Shown: positions 16,646 to 26,026, counted from the stretch's first letter. The stretch: 64,000 nucleotides of DNA from JAVBOW01 sp031549495 (GCA_031549495.1 JAVBPS010000001.1:1-64000), one strand, 5' to 3'. Numbers and translations: made by a program. The notes: a model not told the origin generated them from the sequence alone.

Positions 16646-17701
16646 ATGGAGAAACAACGTAAGCCGGGCAACCGGATCAGCATGACGCTGCTTACCGCCC
16701 TGGGGGTATGGGCCCTCGGCCTGGCGGCTGCCGCCCAGGAGCAAAAAGTGACCCTCTCGTCGCGCGAAATCACGATCGAGCAGGCCTTCGAGCAGATCGA
16801 ACGGCAAACCGGACTGGTGGTTGCCATCAACCACACCGTATTCAACACCGACCGCCGGGTAACGCTGCCCAGCGCCTCCGGTACGGCGAAAGAGATCATG
16901 ACCAACCTGCTCGCCGGCACGGGACAGACGTTCGAGCACAGCGGCAATTATGTGATCCTGCGCCCTGAATCCCAGCCTGGATCGCAGACCACGCAATACA
17001 TATATGTGGCCGCGCGGTCACAGCCGACGCAGCCGGGCGGATCCGGGACACCCGAATCGTTGGCGGCCCCCTCGCCGGTACGAGCCGACAATGCCGGAAC
17101 GCTCCCGGCCCCCGCGCCCCGTGCCGGATGGCAATGGATCCCGGCCATTACCGGCGGGCCGCAGCCCAGAGGATTCACCAAACAGCGCCTTCCGCTGCTG
17201 GCCATCAAGACCAACCTACTGGACGACGCCACTACGAGCATCAACCTGGGGTTTGAGATGCGCCTGTCAGACCGGTGGACCATCCACCTGCCCGTAAGTT
17301 ACAACCCGTGGAAATTTTCGGAGAACAGGCAATGGCGCCACCTTTCGTTCGCCCCCGAAGGCCGTTACTGGCTTGGCGAGTCGTTCAACGGCCACTTCTT
17401 CGGGTTCCACGGCCTGTACTCCTATTTCAATGCCGGTAACATCGACCTGCCGTTGGGCATCTGGCCCGACCTGAAGGAGTACCGTTACGAGGGCAACCTC
17501 TACGGCGCAGGCGTCGCCTATGGTTACCAATGGATATGGGGTAAACGCTGGGGCCTGGAAGCCACCCTCGGGATGGGGTATTTCTACGCCGACTACAAGC
17601 AATACGACTGCGCCAACTGCGGACAGCAGACCGGCAAAGGCTACAAACACTATTTCGGCCCCACCAAGACGGGCGTTTCGCTGATCTTCTTCATCAAATA
17701 A
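16646..17701 (+). CDS. STN domain fused to DUF3575 outer-membrane protein
   Basis: 351 residues. A signal peptide (LLTALGVWALGLAAAAQ) is followed by an STN (secretin/TonB N-terminal) domain at about 33-107: VTLSSREITIEQAFEQIERQ, NHTVFNTDRRVTLPSASG and a closing NYVILRP. A Pro/Ala/Gly-rich linker (108-180) joins it to DUF3575 (181-351: LPLLAIKTNLLDDATTSINL, LSFAPEGRYWLGESFNGHFF, and a barrel end TGVSLIFFIK). DUF3575 proteins are normal members of Bacteroidales fimbrial loci. STN normally sits on TonB receptors and contacts FecR. Here the fusion directly follows fecR (16 nt), so it is likely the outer-membrane input of the signalling path. Confidence 0.85.
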   Translation: MEKQRKPGNRISMTLLTALGVWALGLAAAAQEQKVTLSSREITIEQAFEQIERQTGLVVAINHTVFNTDRRVTLPSASGTAKEIMTNLLAGTGQTFEHSGNYVILRPESQPGSQTTQYIYVAARSQPTQPGGSGTPESLAAPSPVRADNAGTLPAPAPRAGWQWIPAITGGPQPRGFTKQRLPLLAIKTNLLDDATTSINLGFEMRLSDRWTIHLPVSYNPWKFSENRQWRHLSFAPEGRYWLGESFNGHFFGFHGLYSYFNAGNIDLPLGIWPDLKEYRYEGNLYGAGVAYGYQWIWGKRWGLEATLGMGYFYADYKQYDCANCGQQTGKGYKHYFGPTKTGVSLIFFIK

Positions 17702-17718
17702 GCAACTGCAAACCAGAT

Positions 17719-19215
17719 ATGAAAAAGGTATATTTTACAGTAGCGGCTATGCTGCTGGCGGCGGTAGCCTGGGGTCAACCGACGCCTTACAAGGGAACGC
17801 TGATGTTCTCGAACGGATCGGCCCGCGAGCAGAACGACTCGCTCAAAGTGAGCTTCGATGTAAAGGTCGACCGTGCCGCGGTCCCCACCGGCCGGAGTAT
17901 GCACCTGGTGCCGGTGCTCGGCAACCCGGATCAAAACATCGCCCTTCCCGACCTGATGATCGTGGGCAAAAACCGCTATAAAAGCGAGCGCCGCTCCCTG
18001 CGCCTGCTCGGCCGGCAGCGCCGGGCGGAGACGGCCACACCCGCCACGGTGATCCGGGTGGATAAGCGGACGGACACCACCTTTACCTACACCTGGGCCG
18101 CGCCCTACGAGCCGTGGATGGACGAAGCCGCGCTCGCGGTCAGTCAGGAACTGACCGCTCCGGCCAACCGCCGCGAACTGGTGTTCTTCTCGATGGCCGA
18201 TCGTGTGCAACTCGCCCCGCGCACCCCCTACCAGGTAGAGCCCAAACTGAATTACTACCTCCCCGCCGCCGAACAAAAGAGCCGCCGCAAGCAGGGCCAG
18301 GCCTTCCTTGATTTCCAGGTCGCCAAATCGGTCATCCTCCCCACCTACCGCAACAACCCGGCGGAACTGGCGAAGATCCGCGAAGCCTTCAACGAGATAC
18401 AGGGTAACCCCGACGTGAAGATCGGCGGGCTGTTCATCGAAGGGTACGCCTCGCCCGAGGGGAAATACGAAAGCAACGAGCGGCTGGCCCGCGACCGTTC
18501 CTTCGCGCTGAAAAACTACATCACCTCCAATTTCCGCCTGCCCATCGCCGACGACCGGATCAAGGTCGAATGGACGGCCGAGGATTGGGACGGGCTGGTC
18601 GAATTGATCAACGCGAGCGACATCGCCCAAAAGGAGGAAATACTGCGCGTCATCGAAACCACGCCTGTTTTCGACAACCGCGAGAGCGCCCTGATGCGCC
18701 TGGCGGGCGGGATACCCTACCGCACCATGCTCAAGGATATGTTCCCGCAGTTGCGCCGGGTGGAGTACCAGATCGACTACACGGTAAAAGAGTATTCGGC
18801 CGATGAAACCAAGGTGCTCATCGACAAGAACAACCTGGCGTTCCTCTCGCAGCGCGAGATGTTCCTGGCCGCGCAGACTTACGACCCGCAGAGCGCCGCG
18901 TACCGGGCTATCCTGCAGGAGCTGATCCCCAGGCAATATCCCGACAATGCCACGGCTGCCGTCAATGCCGCGGCGGTGATGATCGCCCAGGGCGAAACGG
19001 GCACCGCCAAACGCCTCCTGGAAAAATGGGCCTCCGACCCGCAGTCATGGAACGACCTGGGTGTGGTCTGCCTGCTGGAAGGCGACCTGGACCGCGCGGA
19101 GGGACTCTTCCGCCGGGCGCAGGGACAGGGCGTGGCCGAAGCGACCCACAACCTCGCGGAAGTGGCCAAAAAACGGGAAGACAACGCCCGCATGGAGCGT
19201 TACAAAAACAGGTAA
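17719..19215 (+). CDS. DUF3868 / OmpA-like / TPR fimbrial accessory protein
   Basis: 498 residues with signal peptide MKKVYFTVAAMLLAAVAWG. Residues 20-170 match the DUF3868 N-terminal region found in fimbrial clusters (DSLKVSFDVKVDRAAV, MHLVPVLGNP). Residues 197-300 are OmpA-like with the peptidoglycan-association pattern IEGYASPEGKYESNERLARD. The C-terminal 80 residues contain a TPR-like unit (WNDLGVVCLLEGDLDRAEGL). Probably envelope-anchored and needed for fimbrial assembly or attachment. It lies 17 nt after the STN-DUF3575 gene. The mechanism is not established. Confidence 0.82.
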   Translation: MKKVYFTVAAMLLAAVAWGQPTPYKGTLMFSNGSAREQNDSLKVSFDVKVDRAAVPTGRSMHLVPVLGNPDQNIALPDLMIVGKNRYKSERRSLRLLGRQRRAETATPATVIRVDKRTDTTFTYTWAAPYEPWMDEAALAVSQELTAPANRRELVFFSMADRVQLAPRTPYQVEPKLNYYLPAAEQKSRRKQGQAFLDFQVAKSVILPTYRNNPAELAKIREAFNEIQGNPDVKIGGLFIEGYASPEGKYESNERLARDRSFALKNYITSNFRLPIADDRIKVEWTAEDWDGLVELINASDIAQKEEILRVIETTPVFDNRESALMRLAGGIPYRTMLKDMFPQLRRVEYQIDYTVKEYSADETKVLIDKNNLAFLSQREMFLAAQTYDPQSAAYRAILQELIPRQYPDNATAAVNAAAVMIAQGETGTAKRLLEKWASDPQSWNDLGVVCLLEGDLDRAEGLFRRAQGQGVAEATHNLAEVAKKREDNARMERYKNR

Positions 19216-19283
19216 TCAACTCATTCAAAAACACGATAATTCAAAAAACCAAACACCATTAACTTTTTTAACCTTAATTAATT

Positions 19284-20741
19284 ATGAAAATCAACAAAAT
19301 TTTTGCAGCCGCCCTGGCGGCGACCGTCCTGCTCGCTTCGTGCAGCAAGGAGAACGCGGAAAGCGTGATCACCTCTTCCAACGGTGAAAAAACGATGGCC
19401 CGCATCGTGCTGAGCCAGTCGGGTACGGGAAACAGCCGCGCGACAGGTGACAAAGTAGATCCTACCGCCACCGAAAAAGCGGTCAAGTCGGCTACCGTCT
19501 ATGTGTTCAACTCCACCCGGGTCCTCGAAACGACCGTCGCGATGGACCTCTCGGGCGAAACGGCCAGCAAACTGATCGAGGTGACCACCGGCCTGCACTA
19601 TTTCTACGCCACGATCAACATGGCGGTCAAGACCCCCGAGGTCAATGCCGCCAGCCCGGTCTTCACGGTTCCCGCCAACTGCACCACCGTTGAGTTCGAG
19701 AAACTCCTCTCCTCCGCACTGGCCGACATGAACGCGCCGACCAACGCCACGACCGGTTTCTGGATGACCAACACGGAAGGCGCCAAGCAGGTCAGCCTGG
19801 TCGAAGCCACCGAAACGGAGGCTGCCACGGCCGGTCACAACAACAACTTCGTGATCAACGTAGGCCGTGCCATCGGCAAGGTACAGGTTCATTTCGATCC
19901 CGCCACCGCCACCCAGATGGGCGGCAAACTGACCAACGTGCTCTACCGCGTGATCAACAACCCGGTCAAACTGCACCTGATGCCGGTCATCGAGGGCGGT
20001 TTCTACAAGAGCCCTTATTACGCGGAAGCCGCGGTGAACGCAGCCAACTATTTCAACAACAAGCCCTACCGCAAAACCGCAGCCACGGGCGACACCGGCT
20101 TCTCCTACATGATGGAGAACAGCAACAACGTCCCCAAGGAAGGCAACGCCTCGACGCTGCTCATCCGCGGTAAGTTCACCCCCGACGCCAGCCTGCTGCG
20201 CAAGCCCGACGGCACCGCCGCCGTGGCCGCCGACCTGCCCGCCGCCGGTACTTTCTGGCGTATCGCCAACCTGGACAACGGCAAGATCGTATCCTACGGC
20301 GACTACTACTACACCGCCGAGCCCAACGTCGGCCAGCTCATCGCCGGCCAGGGTACCGTCCGCTACACCAACGGGATCTGCTACTACTGGCTGCCCCTGA
20401 AAGATGCGACCGGCACTGATGTCCAGGCCCGTTACACCGTCAAGCGTAACCAGTACTACTATGTCGATATCACCAGCGTGAACGGCGCAGGCTATACCGA
20501 CGGTCCCGGCGACGGCACGATCGACAATTCGGCCACCCCGTCCGATCCCGGCAACGGTACCGATCCCCAACTGCCCGGCGGCGGTAACGAAGGCAATGAC
20601 GACGACAGCGGCTTCGGCGGCGGCCAGCCCGACGAGGAAGGCCCGGTAAATCCCGAAAATCCCCTCGAGACCACCACCAACCTGAAGGCCACCATCAGCA
20701 TCCTGCAATGGGTGAAGGTCGAGCAGACCGGCGGTATCTAA
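19284..20741 (+). CDS. Mfa1-family major fimbrial subunit (fimbrillin)
   Basis: 485 residues. The lipoprotein signal MKINKIFAAALAATVLLASC ends in a lipobox Cys, as for Bacteroidales type V pilins exported as lipoproteins and processed by an arginine gingipain-like protease. The N-domain has SATVYVFNSTRVLETTVAMD. The C-domain has the Mfa1 features YTVKRNQYYYVDITSVNGAG and the terminal strand ATISILQWVKVEQTGGI, which would donate to the neighbouring subunit. A Gly/Asp/Asn-rich loop (about 415-455) is inserted before the last strand. An intrinsic terminator follows, so this is probably the most abundant product of the locus. Confidence 0.9.
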   Translation: MKINKIFAAALAATVLLASCSKENAESVITSSNGEKTMARIVLSQSGTGNSRATGDKVDPTATEKAVKSATVYVFNSTRVLETTVAMDLSGETASKLIEVTTGLHYFYATINMAVKTPEVNAASPVFTVPANCTTVEFEKLLSSALADMNAPTNATTGFWMTNTEGAKQVSLVEATETEAATAGHNNNFVINVGRAIGKVQVHFDPATATQMGGKLTNVLYRVINNPVKLHLMPVIEGGFYKSPYYAEAAVNAANYFNNKPYRKTAATGDTGFSYMMENSNNVPKEGNASTLLIRGKFTPDASLLRKPDGTAAVAADLPAAGTFWRIANLDNGKIVSYGDYYYTAEPNVGQLIAGQGTVRYTNGICYYWLPLKDATGTDVQARYTVKRNQYYYVDITSVNGAGYTDGPGDGTIDNSATPSDPGNGTDPQLPGGGNEGNDDDSGFGGGQPDEEGPVNPENPLETTTNLKATISILQWVKVEQTGGI

Positions 20742-20755
20742 ACCATCCCTACCGA

Positions 20756-20792
20756 AACCTGCCCGCGACCGTGTGGCTGCGGGCAGGTTTTT
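20756..20792 (+). terminator. Partial terminator between the major subunit and anchor genes
   Basis: An 11-bp stem AACCTGCCCGC/GCGGGCAGGTT (20756-20766, 20779-20789) with TTTTT after it, 15 nt past the mfa1 stop. Read-through would supply less of the anchor and tip genes than of the major subunit. Confidence 0.88.
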
Positions 20793-20887
20793 CCAAAAAA
20801 CTTCAAAGGTGGGTATCCACTCACGCACCGACAAGCCTCACACAGCCCGGTATGGGACATATTCACCTTCATAACACATCGCCACGC

Positions 20888-21850
20888 ATGAAAGCAATCA
20901 TCAATCTCGTTTTCCGCCCGCTCGCCGCCCTCGCATTGCTCCTTTTCGCAGGCGGGTGGCTGGCCGGATGCAACACCTTGCAGGAGGACTATTCGCACTG
21001 TCCCCAGGGCGCCTACCTGCGTTTCCACTACACGCTCAACACCAGTTACAGCGACCTGTTAGCACAGCAGGTCAACACGCTCGACATCTTCGCCTACCAT
21101 ATTTCCGACGGCACGCTGGCACAGCACGTCCACGTGGCCGCGCGCAACCTGGACGCCGCCCAGGGGATAAAACTCCTCCTCGACCCCGGCTCGTACCGCA
21201 TCGTCGTATGGGGAAACTACGCCCCCGCCGACCATATCCTCTCCGTGCATGAGAACTGCGAAGAGGTGAAGCTGCGCCTGAACAACAACGACGGCGACGT
21301 GACCACCCTTTGCTCGCTGTTCCACGCGATGACCGAACTGGAGGTGGTGCGCAACAGCGAGACCCGGCGCGAAATGTACCTGACCAAGAACACCAACGCG
21401 GTCCACGTCATTATGGAAGAGGTCAACGGCACGGGTGCCGACCTCTCCGCTTTCACCGTTACCCTGACCGGGACCAACGGTATCTACAACTACGACAACT
21501 CGCTCGCAGCGGAATGCCCTTCCCTGCCCCTCAATTATATACCCTCGTTCTCGACTGGCGACGAGGGCTGGGCCCAGGCCAATTTCAACGTGCTGCGCCT
21601 TTTTTCGGACGAAAGCGACGGGCTGAACCTGAAGATCGTCGCCAACAGCCACCCGCGCAGTCCGCTGTATGAATTGAAGCTCACGCGCGAGATACTGCGT
21701 GCCATCCCCGATGTGAACACAATGGAAGACCTCGACCGCCACGACGACTACACCCTGCGTTACGTTGTGCGCGACACGGGCGGCGCATGGACCGTGGTGA
21801 AGATCTTCATCAACGGCTGGGAGATCGTCCAGCAGGGCAGCGGTATGTAA
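20888..21850 (+). CDS. FimB/Mfa2-family fimbrial anchor lipoprotein
   Basis: 320 residues from the ATG at 20888, chosen because it opens the lipoprotein signal (LAALALLLFAGGWLAGC). The frame upstream to 20708 overlaps mfa1 and carries no homology. Mfa2 features include YSHCPQGAYLRFHYTLN, VNTLDIFAYHISDGTLAQHV, GSYRIVVWGNYAPADHI and the closing WTVVKIFINGWEIVQQG. Mfa2 proteins cap the fimbria at the outer membrane and control its length. Confidence 0.9.
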   Translation: MKAIINLVFRPLAALALLLFAGGWLAGCNTLQEDYSHCPQGAYLRFHYTLNTSYSDLLAQQVNTLDIFAYHISDGTLAQHVHVAARNLDAAQGIKLLLDPGSYRIVVWGNYAPADHILSVHENCEEVKLRLNNNDGDVTTLCSLFHAMTELEVVRNSETRREMYLTKNTNAVHVIMEEVNGTGADLSAFTVTLTGTNGIYNYDNSLAAECPSLPLNYIPSFSTGDEGWAQANFNVLRLFSDESDGLNLKIVANSHPRSPLYELKLTREILRAIPDVNTMEDLDRHDDYTLRYVVRDTGGAWTVVKIFINGWEIVQQGSGM

Positions 21851-21881
21851 TTCCGATCGAAAACGAATAAAACGAAACCAT

Positions 21882-24776
21882 ATGAAAAATCAATTGTTTA
21901 AGATCCTCGGCCTGGCTGCCTGCGTGGCGGCGCTGTCGGGATGCATGAAGGACAACGGGCAGGGCGTATGTCCCGCCGGGCGCGACGGCGAGGCGTTCAC
22001 GCTGACCATCCAGGTCCCGGGAGCGAGCACCCCCGTGGCCCGCTCGCTCGGTGTGCCGCAGGAGAGCCACATCGCCTCGGACGGGCTCGACGTGCTGGTG
22101 TTCGAGTATAAAAACAGCCGCGAGGAGTTCGCCTACCTGACCCATGGCACCGACATCAACGAGGTGACCAACAGCGAACCGGGGGTCTATTCCTCCAAAA
22201 AGCAGTTCAAGGTGTTGCTGCGCAAAAGCCCCAACGGCACCGAACAGTACCGTTTCGTGATCCTGGCTAACCTGCGTGGCGAAATCCGCACGGCCCGCGG
22301 CGGCGACCAGGGCACCCTGTTCGACGGCAAGACCAAAGCCGAGGTGCTGGCCCTCGTCCGTTTCGCCAGCGCTTCGAAATGGAACACCACGGGCGGCACC
22401 GATTTCACCCCGCTACCGATGTGGGGCGAGACCTCCGCGCTCGTGCCTGTCACGCCGGGTACGACCTTCGGGGTGATCCCGATGCTGCGTTCGGTGGCCC
22501 GCGTCGACGTGGGGTTAAACGTATCGGGTGACCTGAACAACCCCGTGGCTGCAGGCTTCGGCGACCTGTTCAAGATCACCGACGTGAACGTTTATTACTC
22601 CAACAAGGCGGGCTACGCCGCTCCCCTGTCCGCCAATATGGGCACGGGCGATGACGCGGGCAAGGCGGTGCTCCCCACCGTGGCAGCCGCACAGGCCGAC
22701 CGCAACGCGGCCAAACTGGCTTACTCCTTCGGCACGGGCACCCTGGGTTCTTTCCGTGACATCTACCTGGCCGAGGCCGACAACAAGAACGCCTCGAACC
22801 CTACCTGCCTGGTGATCGCGGGCTACTACACCAAGCCCGGCGATGCGGTCAACACGAGCGTTAAAACCTGGTACCGCCTCGATTTCTACCAGCGCGCCAC
22901 GGAGAGCCAGCCCGCCAACGTCAAGTTGGACATCCTGCGCAACCACCGTTACCTGTTCAACATCAGTTCAGTCGATGGGGCGGGCTATCCCACTGAGGAG
23001 GAGGCCCTGAATTCGACCCCCATCAACATGGACGGCGGCGTGCTGGTCTGGGATGAGGCCGATATCGACGAGATCGCTTTCAACGATCAGAACTACCTCG
23101 CGGTCACCCCGCGCGAGTTCAACCTCCCCGCGTATGCGGGTAGTGTCGCGGCGGATTTCCGCACGTTCACCGTCATGACCGACGTGAACAACGGCTGGAA
23201 GATCGGCCAGATCGTCTACTCCCCTGCGGTCGCCGTGGGCGAGGAGTGGCTGGTCCTATCGGAAACGACGGGAGGTAACGGCAGGCAGACCGTCACGCTG
23301 GGTGCCTCCAAAGCCAACACCTCCGGCGCCGAGCGCACGGCCACGTTCTATGTCTCCGCCGGCCGCCTGCGCCTGCCGATGACGGTTACGCAGGCCACCC
23401 GGGTCAACATCTTTACGTTCAATGGATTTTTCATCGATAACGTGAGACAGATCTACGACGGCGTGACCCCGATCGTCCTGTCGTCCACCTCTGCCTACAC
23501 TGTCACGGCCAAGGCCAATACCAACTCGCTCTGGGGGCTCTACTGGGGACAGCACGAAGAGGCTTCGCCCAACTTTATGGCTGACATCCCGGTCGACGAC
23601 CAACTGTCGATGACGATCGACGCAATCCCGTGGGGAACGCAGACCACCACCCTGACCGCCAAGGGTTACGACAACGTGCCGCATACGATCGTCTTCACCC
23701 AGACCGGTTATACCATCACCGGCACGGTGAATCTCTCGACGATCCCCGCTTTGGGTGGCGAGGCGATCCTTACGCTGTCCGGCAATTTCCCTGCGATGAA
23801 CTACCGGGCGATAGCCGCCGCCGGTAACTTAATCAGCAACGTCGTGGCCGGCGATGCGTCCGTCGCGGGCGCCTCCTCCGTCACGCTGAAGGTCGGACCG
23901 AACGGAACGGGCGCCACACGGAATAATATCTACTACCAATACGAGAAATCCCCCGGCGTCTGGGAGAGTCTCTATACCACCGTCGCGCATACGTCCAACT
24001 GCCGTTCGACGCAGCCGAGCGTCCTGCTTCCCCTGGCTCCTCCGGGAGTGATCGGTGTCGGCGCGGCTTCGGGCAGGCTCACCCTGCGCGGCTCGCAGGA
24101 GTTTGCCGGCACGGACGTGGCAGCCAACTCGGAATTCGGCCCGCTGGCGGACGAAACGGTCTGGGCCGTCTATTTCAAATGGGGTTCTCTGATCGCCATG
24201 TACGCCAACAATCCTGCCACAAACGAAACTTACGACCAAATTGCCTGGGCTCCGTCGGGATACGACCTTGCCGCGCTGAAAACCGCAATGCGCGACGCGG
24301 AACCGACCGAAACCAAGAGCATAAGTTTGGTTCGCTGGGAGATGATACCTTATCGCACCGCCGCCCCCTGGACGCCGGGCGACGAAGCGGCCGGCCTGGG
24401 CAACCCCTGCACGTATGCCGACAAAGGTACCGCCGCGGGTACCTACTCGCTGCCGACGGGTAAGAACTGGAACGGGGGTGGATATACGAATGGAACCTCG
24501 CCTGATGTTTCGATAAATGCAGGGGGGATCACCGTCTACGGCCGTTATATGAATGGCAACAAGTCGTTGTTCCTCTCTTATGCGGGATATCGCGGGAATG
24601 CGGGAGCAACCTTTGGTGAGTCCTACGACACCTCAGGATTGTATTGGAACACTTTCTACGATACCACCTATGGGTACTCCATGTACATTCAGAGGGGGAA
24701 TTCCTCCGCAAACGTGAACAACGCCAATTCTCAACTTTTCCGCGCCACCGCCGCTATCCGCTGCGTTAGCCAATAG
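21882..24776 (+). CDS. Large fimbrial tip-like lipoprotein with BACON-like and FISUMP-like regions
   Basis: 964 residues. Lipoprotein signal MKNQLFKILGLAACVAALSGC. Residues 30-390 are fimbrillin-like (GLDVLVFEYKNSREEFAYLT, YRFVILANLRGEIRTA, KLDILRNHRYLFNISSVDGA). Residues about 405-505 resemble a BACON domain (YLAVTPREFNLPAYAGSVAA, RTATFYVSAGRLRLPMTVTQ). The C-terminal 240 residues resemble the Fibrobacter paralogous (FISUMP) domain, ending NSQLFRATAAIRCVSQ. The domain order suggests a tip adhesin whose C-terminal module binds a carbohydrate or protein. It sits last in the fimbrial operon. Confidence 0.75.
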   Translation: MKNQLFKILGLAACVAALSGCMKDNGQGVCPAGRDGEAFTLTIQVPGASTPVARSLGVPQESHIASDGLDVLVFEYKNSREEFAYLTHGTDINEVTNSEPGVYSSKKQFKVLLRKSPNGTEQYRFVILANLRGEIRTARGGDQGTLFDGKTKAEVLALVRFASASKWNTTGGTDFTPLPMWGETSALVPVTPGTTFGVIPMLRSVARVDVGLNVSGDLNNPVAAGFGDLFKITDVNVYYSNKAGYAAPLSANMGTGDDAGKAVLPTVAAAQADRNAAKLAYSFGTGTLGSFRDIYLAEADNKNASNPTCLVIAGYYTKPGDAVNTSVKTWYRLDFYQRATESQPANVKLDILRNHRYLFNISSVDGAGYPTEEEALNSTPINMDGGVLVWDEADIDEIAFNDQNYLAVTPREFNLPAYAGSVAADFRTFTVMTDVNNGWKIGQIVYSPAVAVGEEWLVLSETTGGNGRQTVTLGASKANTSGAERTATFYVSAGRLRLPMTVTQATRVNIFTFNGFFIDNVRQIYDGVTPIVLSSTSAYTVTAKANTNSLWGLYWGQHEEASPNFMADIPVDDQLSMTIDAIPWGTQTTTLTAKGYDNVPHTIVFTQTGYTITGTVNLSTIPALGGEAILTLSGNFPAMNYRAIAAAGNLISNVVAGDASVAGASSVTLKVGPNGTGATRNNIYYQYEKSPGVWESLYTTVAHTSNCRSTQPSVLLPLAPPGVIGVGAASGRLTLRGSQEFAGTDVAANSEFGPLADETVWAVYFKWGSLIAMYANNPATNETYDQIAWAPSGYDLAALKTAMRDAEPTETKSISLVRWEMIPYRTAAPWTPGDEAAGLGNPCTYADKGTAAGTYSLPTGKNWNGGGYTNGTSPDVSINAGGITVYGRYMNGNKSLFLSYAGYRGNAGATFGESYDTSGLYWNTFYDTTYGYSMYIQRGNSSANVNNANSQLFRATAAIRCVSQ

Positions 24777-25283
24777 AACGGCGCCATCCATCCCTGATAA
24801 TACCCTGCGGAGCCTGACCGCTCCGCAGGGTTCCACGGGGCAGGCATAGCCCGGAAGGGCTTCTTCCCTGCCACCGGACACCAGAATACACGATTACAAC
24901 CGCAAACGGAAAAGGTCCGCACCCTTTCCCTGCCTCCTGCACGATAAAACGGAGCAAACCCGTTGCAGGACAAAGGCTGCCGTTGCGGGACCCGCCCCGA
25001 CACAGGAATCCCGACTGTCCGCAGTACCGCCCGGGCCAGCCGCCAGGCCCGGTTTCATCGCGACGTACGACGAGGACAGGCTTGATTCCGGGGGCGGGAT
25101 TCCCGGACGGGAGCAAGGATAACGGTGCAAATTGAAAGTACACCTATTGAAAACGAAGGATCGATACCGCCCCGGCACTCTCTTCTTCAGGGAAAGCCCG
25201 CTAGTGATAACCGGCCGACCGCATGCTCACAAAATTTAGGTTGTGTAAAAAAAGCCGGGGCGGCTTTTTAAAAATACCGGACC
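24777..25283. other. Gene-free stretch after the fimbrial operon
   Basis: Only a GC-rich hairpin CCCTGCGGAGC/GCTCCGCAGGG (24803-24813, 24820-24830) is clear; it probably ends the fimbrial transcript although it lacks a long U-tract. Several minus-strand open frames here have no recognisable protein features. The last 50 bases are A-rich and precede the next gene. Confidence 0.55.
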
Positions 25284-25865
25284 ATGGAAACCGCAACTCT
25301 CCCCTTCACTCAAACCTCCGCCCCCCGCCGGGTCGACCGCCAGGCCGGGCCGTGGCATAAATATTGGCTCGACGCCGGACAGGAAAGGGCGGGTAGAACG
25401 GGCGACGAGGCGTTGCTGATCGCACTGATGCGCGGTCCGGTGCTCTTTATCTCCGGATACTACGGTTTAAAGCAGGTTGAAGCCGTCCATTTTTTTGTCG
25501 TTCCGGCGAATATGGACTACGTGGTCACGGCCCTGGCAGACGCTTTGCTGCTTTGCGTTCGCTTCGACGTGGAGTACTTGTTGGAGATGGAGCGTCCGAT
25601 GATGGACCGCTTTGCCCGGCGCTGTGAGCGCGCCCTGCCCGTGCTGCATTGCCTGCCCATCCACAACCGGATATACGATTATCTCAATCTGGCCGACATC
25701 TTCCTGCGTATCGGCGAAACTTTTTCCGGGAGTCTGGCCAGCAACCGCCACAAGGTTTTCGACCTGCTGTTCCGTCACTATCCCCGCAAACATATTGCCT
25801 CGCTGCTACGGCCCGTATTCGCCCCGCCACCCAACCTGAAATACAACCCGGGCCCGGTTAAATAG
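25284..25865 (+). CDS. AraC-like sensory domain protein lacking an HTH
   Basis: 193 residues. It resembles the N-terminal part of Bacteroidetes AraC-type regulators: a cupin-like region with VHFFVVPANMDYVVTALADA and a helical linker containing YDYLNLADIFLRI and KVFDLLFRHYPRKHIASLLR. In those proteins the linker leads into a two-HTH domain. Here the frame stops 20 residues later, and I see no HTH-coding sequence in the following 160 bases. It may be a truncated regulator or a stand-alone sensor acting on the fimbrial locus. The similarity call is by eye. Confidence 0.55.
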   Translation: METATLPFTQTSAPRRVDRQAGPWHKYWLDAGQERAGRTGDEALLIALMRGPVLFISGYYGLKQVEAVHFFVVPANMDYVVTALADALLLCVRFDVEYLLEMERPMMDRFARRCERALPVLHCLPIHNRIYDYLNLADIFLRIGETFSGSLASNRHKVFDLLFRHYPRKHIASLLRPVFAPPPNLKYNPGPVK

Positions 25866-26026
25866 CTGCGATTTTGCAGGGCTGAATCGCCCGGGAATCG
25901 CATATTTTGCAATACTTCCGGAATAAGAAAACCGTGCAGACATCTGATTTGCGCGGGTTATCCCATAGTTACTACATTACCTTGACGGAATGGTAGTGAG
26001 CTAAAGAAAACTCGCGACTGCATGGG
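25866..26026. other. Gene-free stretch
   Basis: No gene, promoter or strong hairpin seen, apart from the approach to the nested inverted repeat that starts at 26027. Confidence 0.5.

Noticed and set aside
24731..25178. Several overlapping minus-strand frames after the fimbrial operon
   Set aside because: Pro/Gly/Arg-rich, no start context and no family match; typical of GC-rich spacer.
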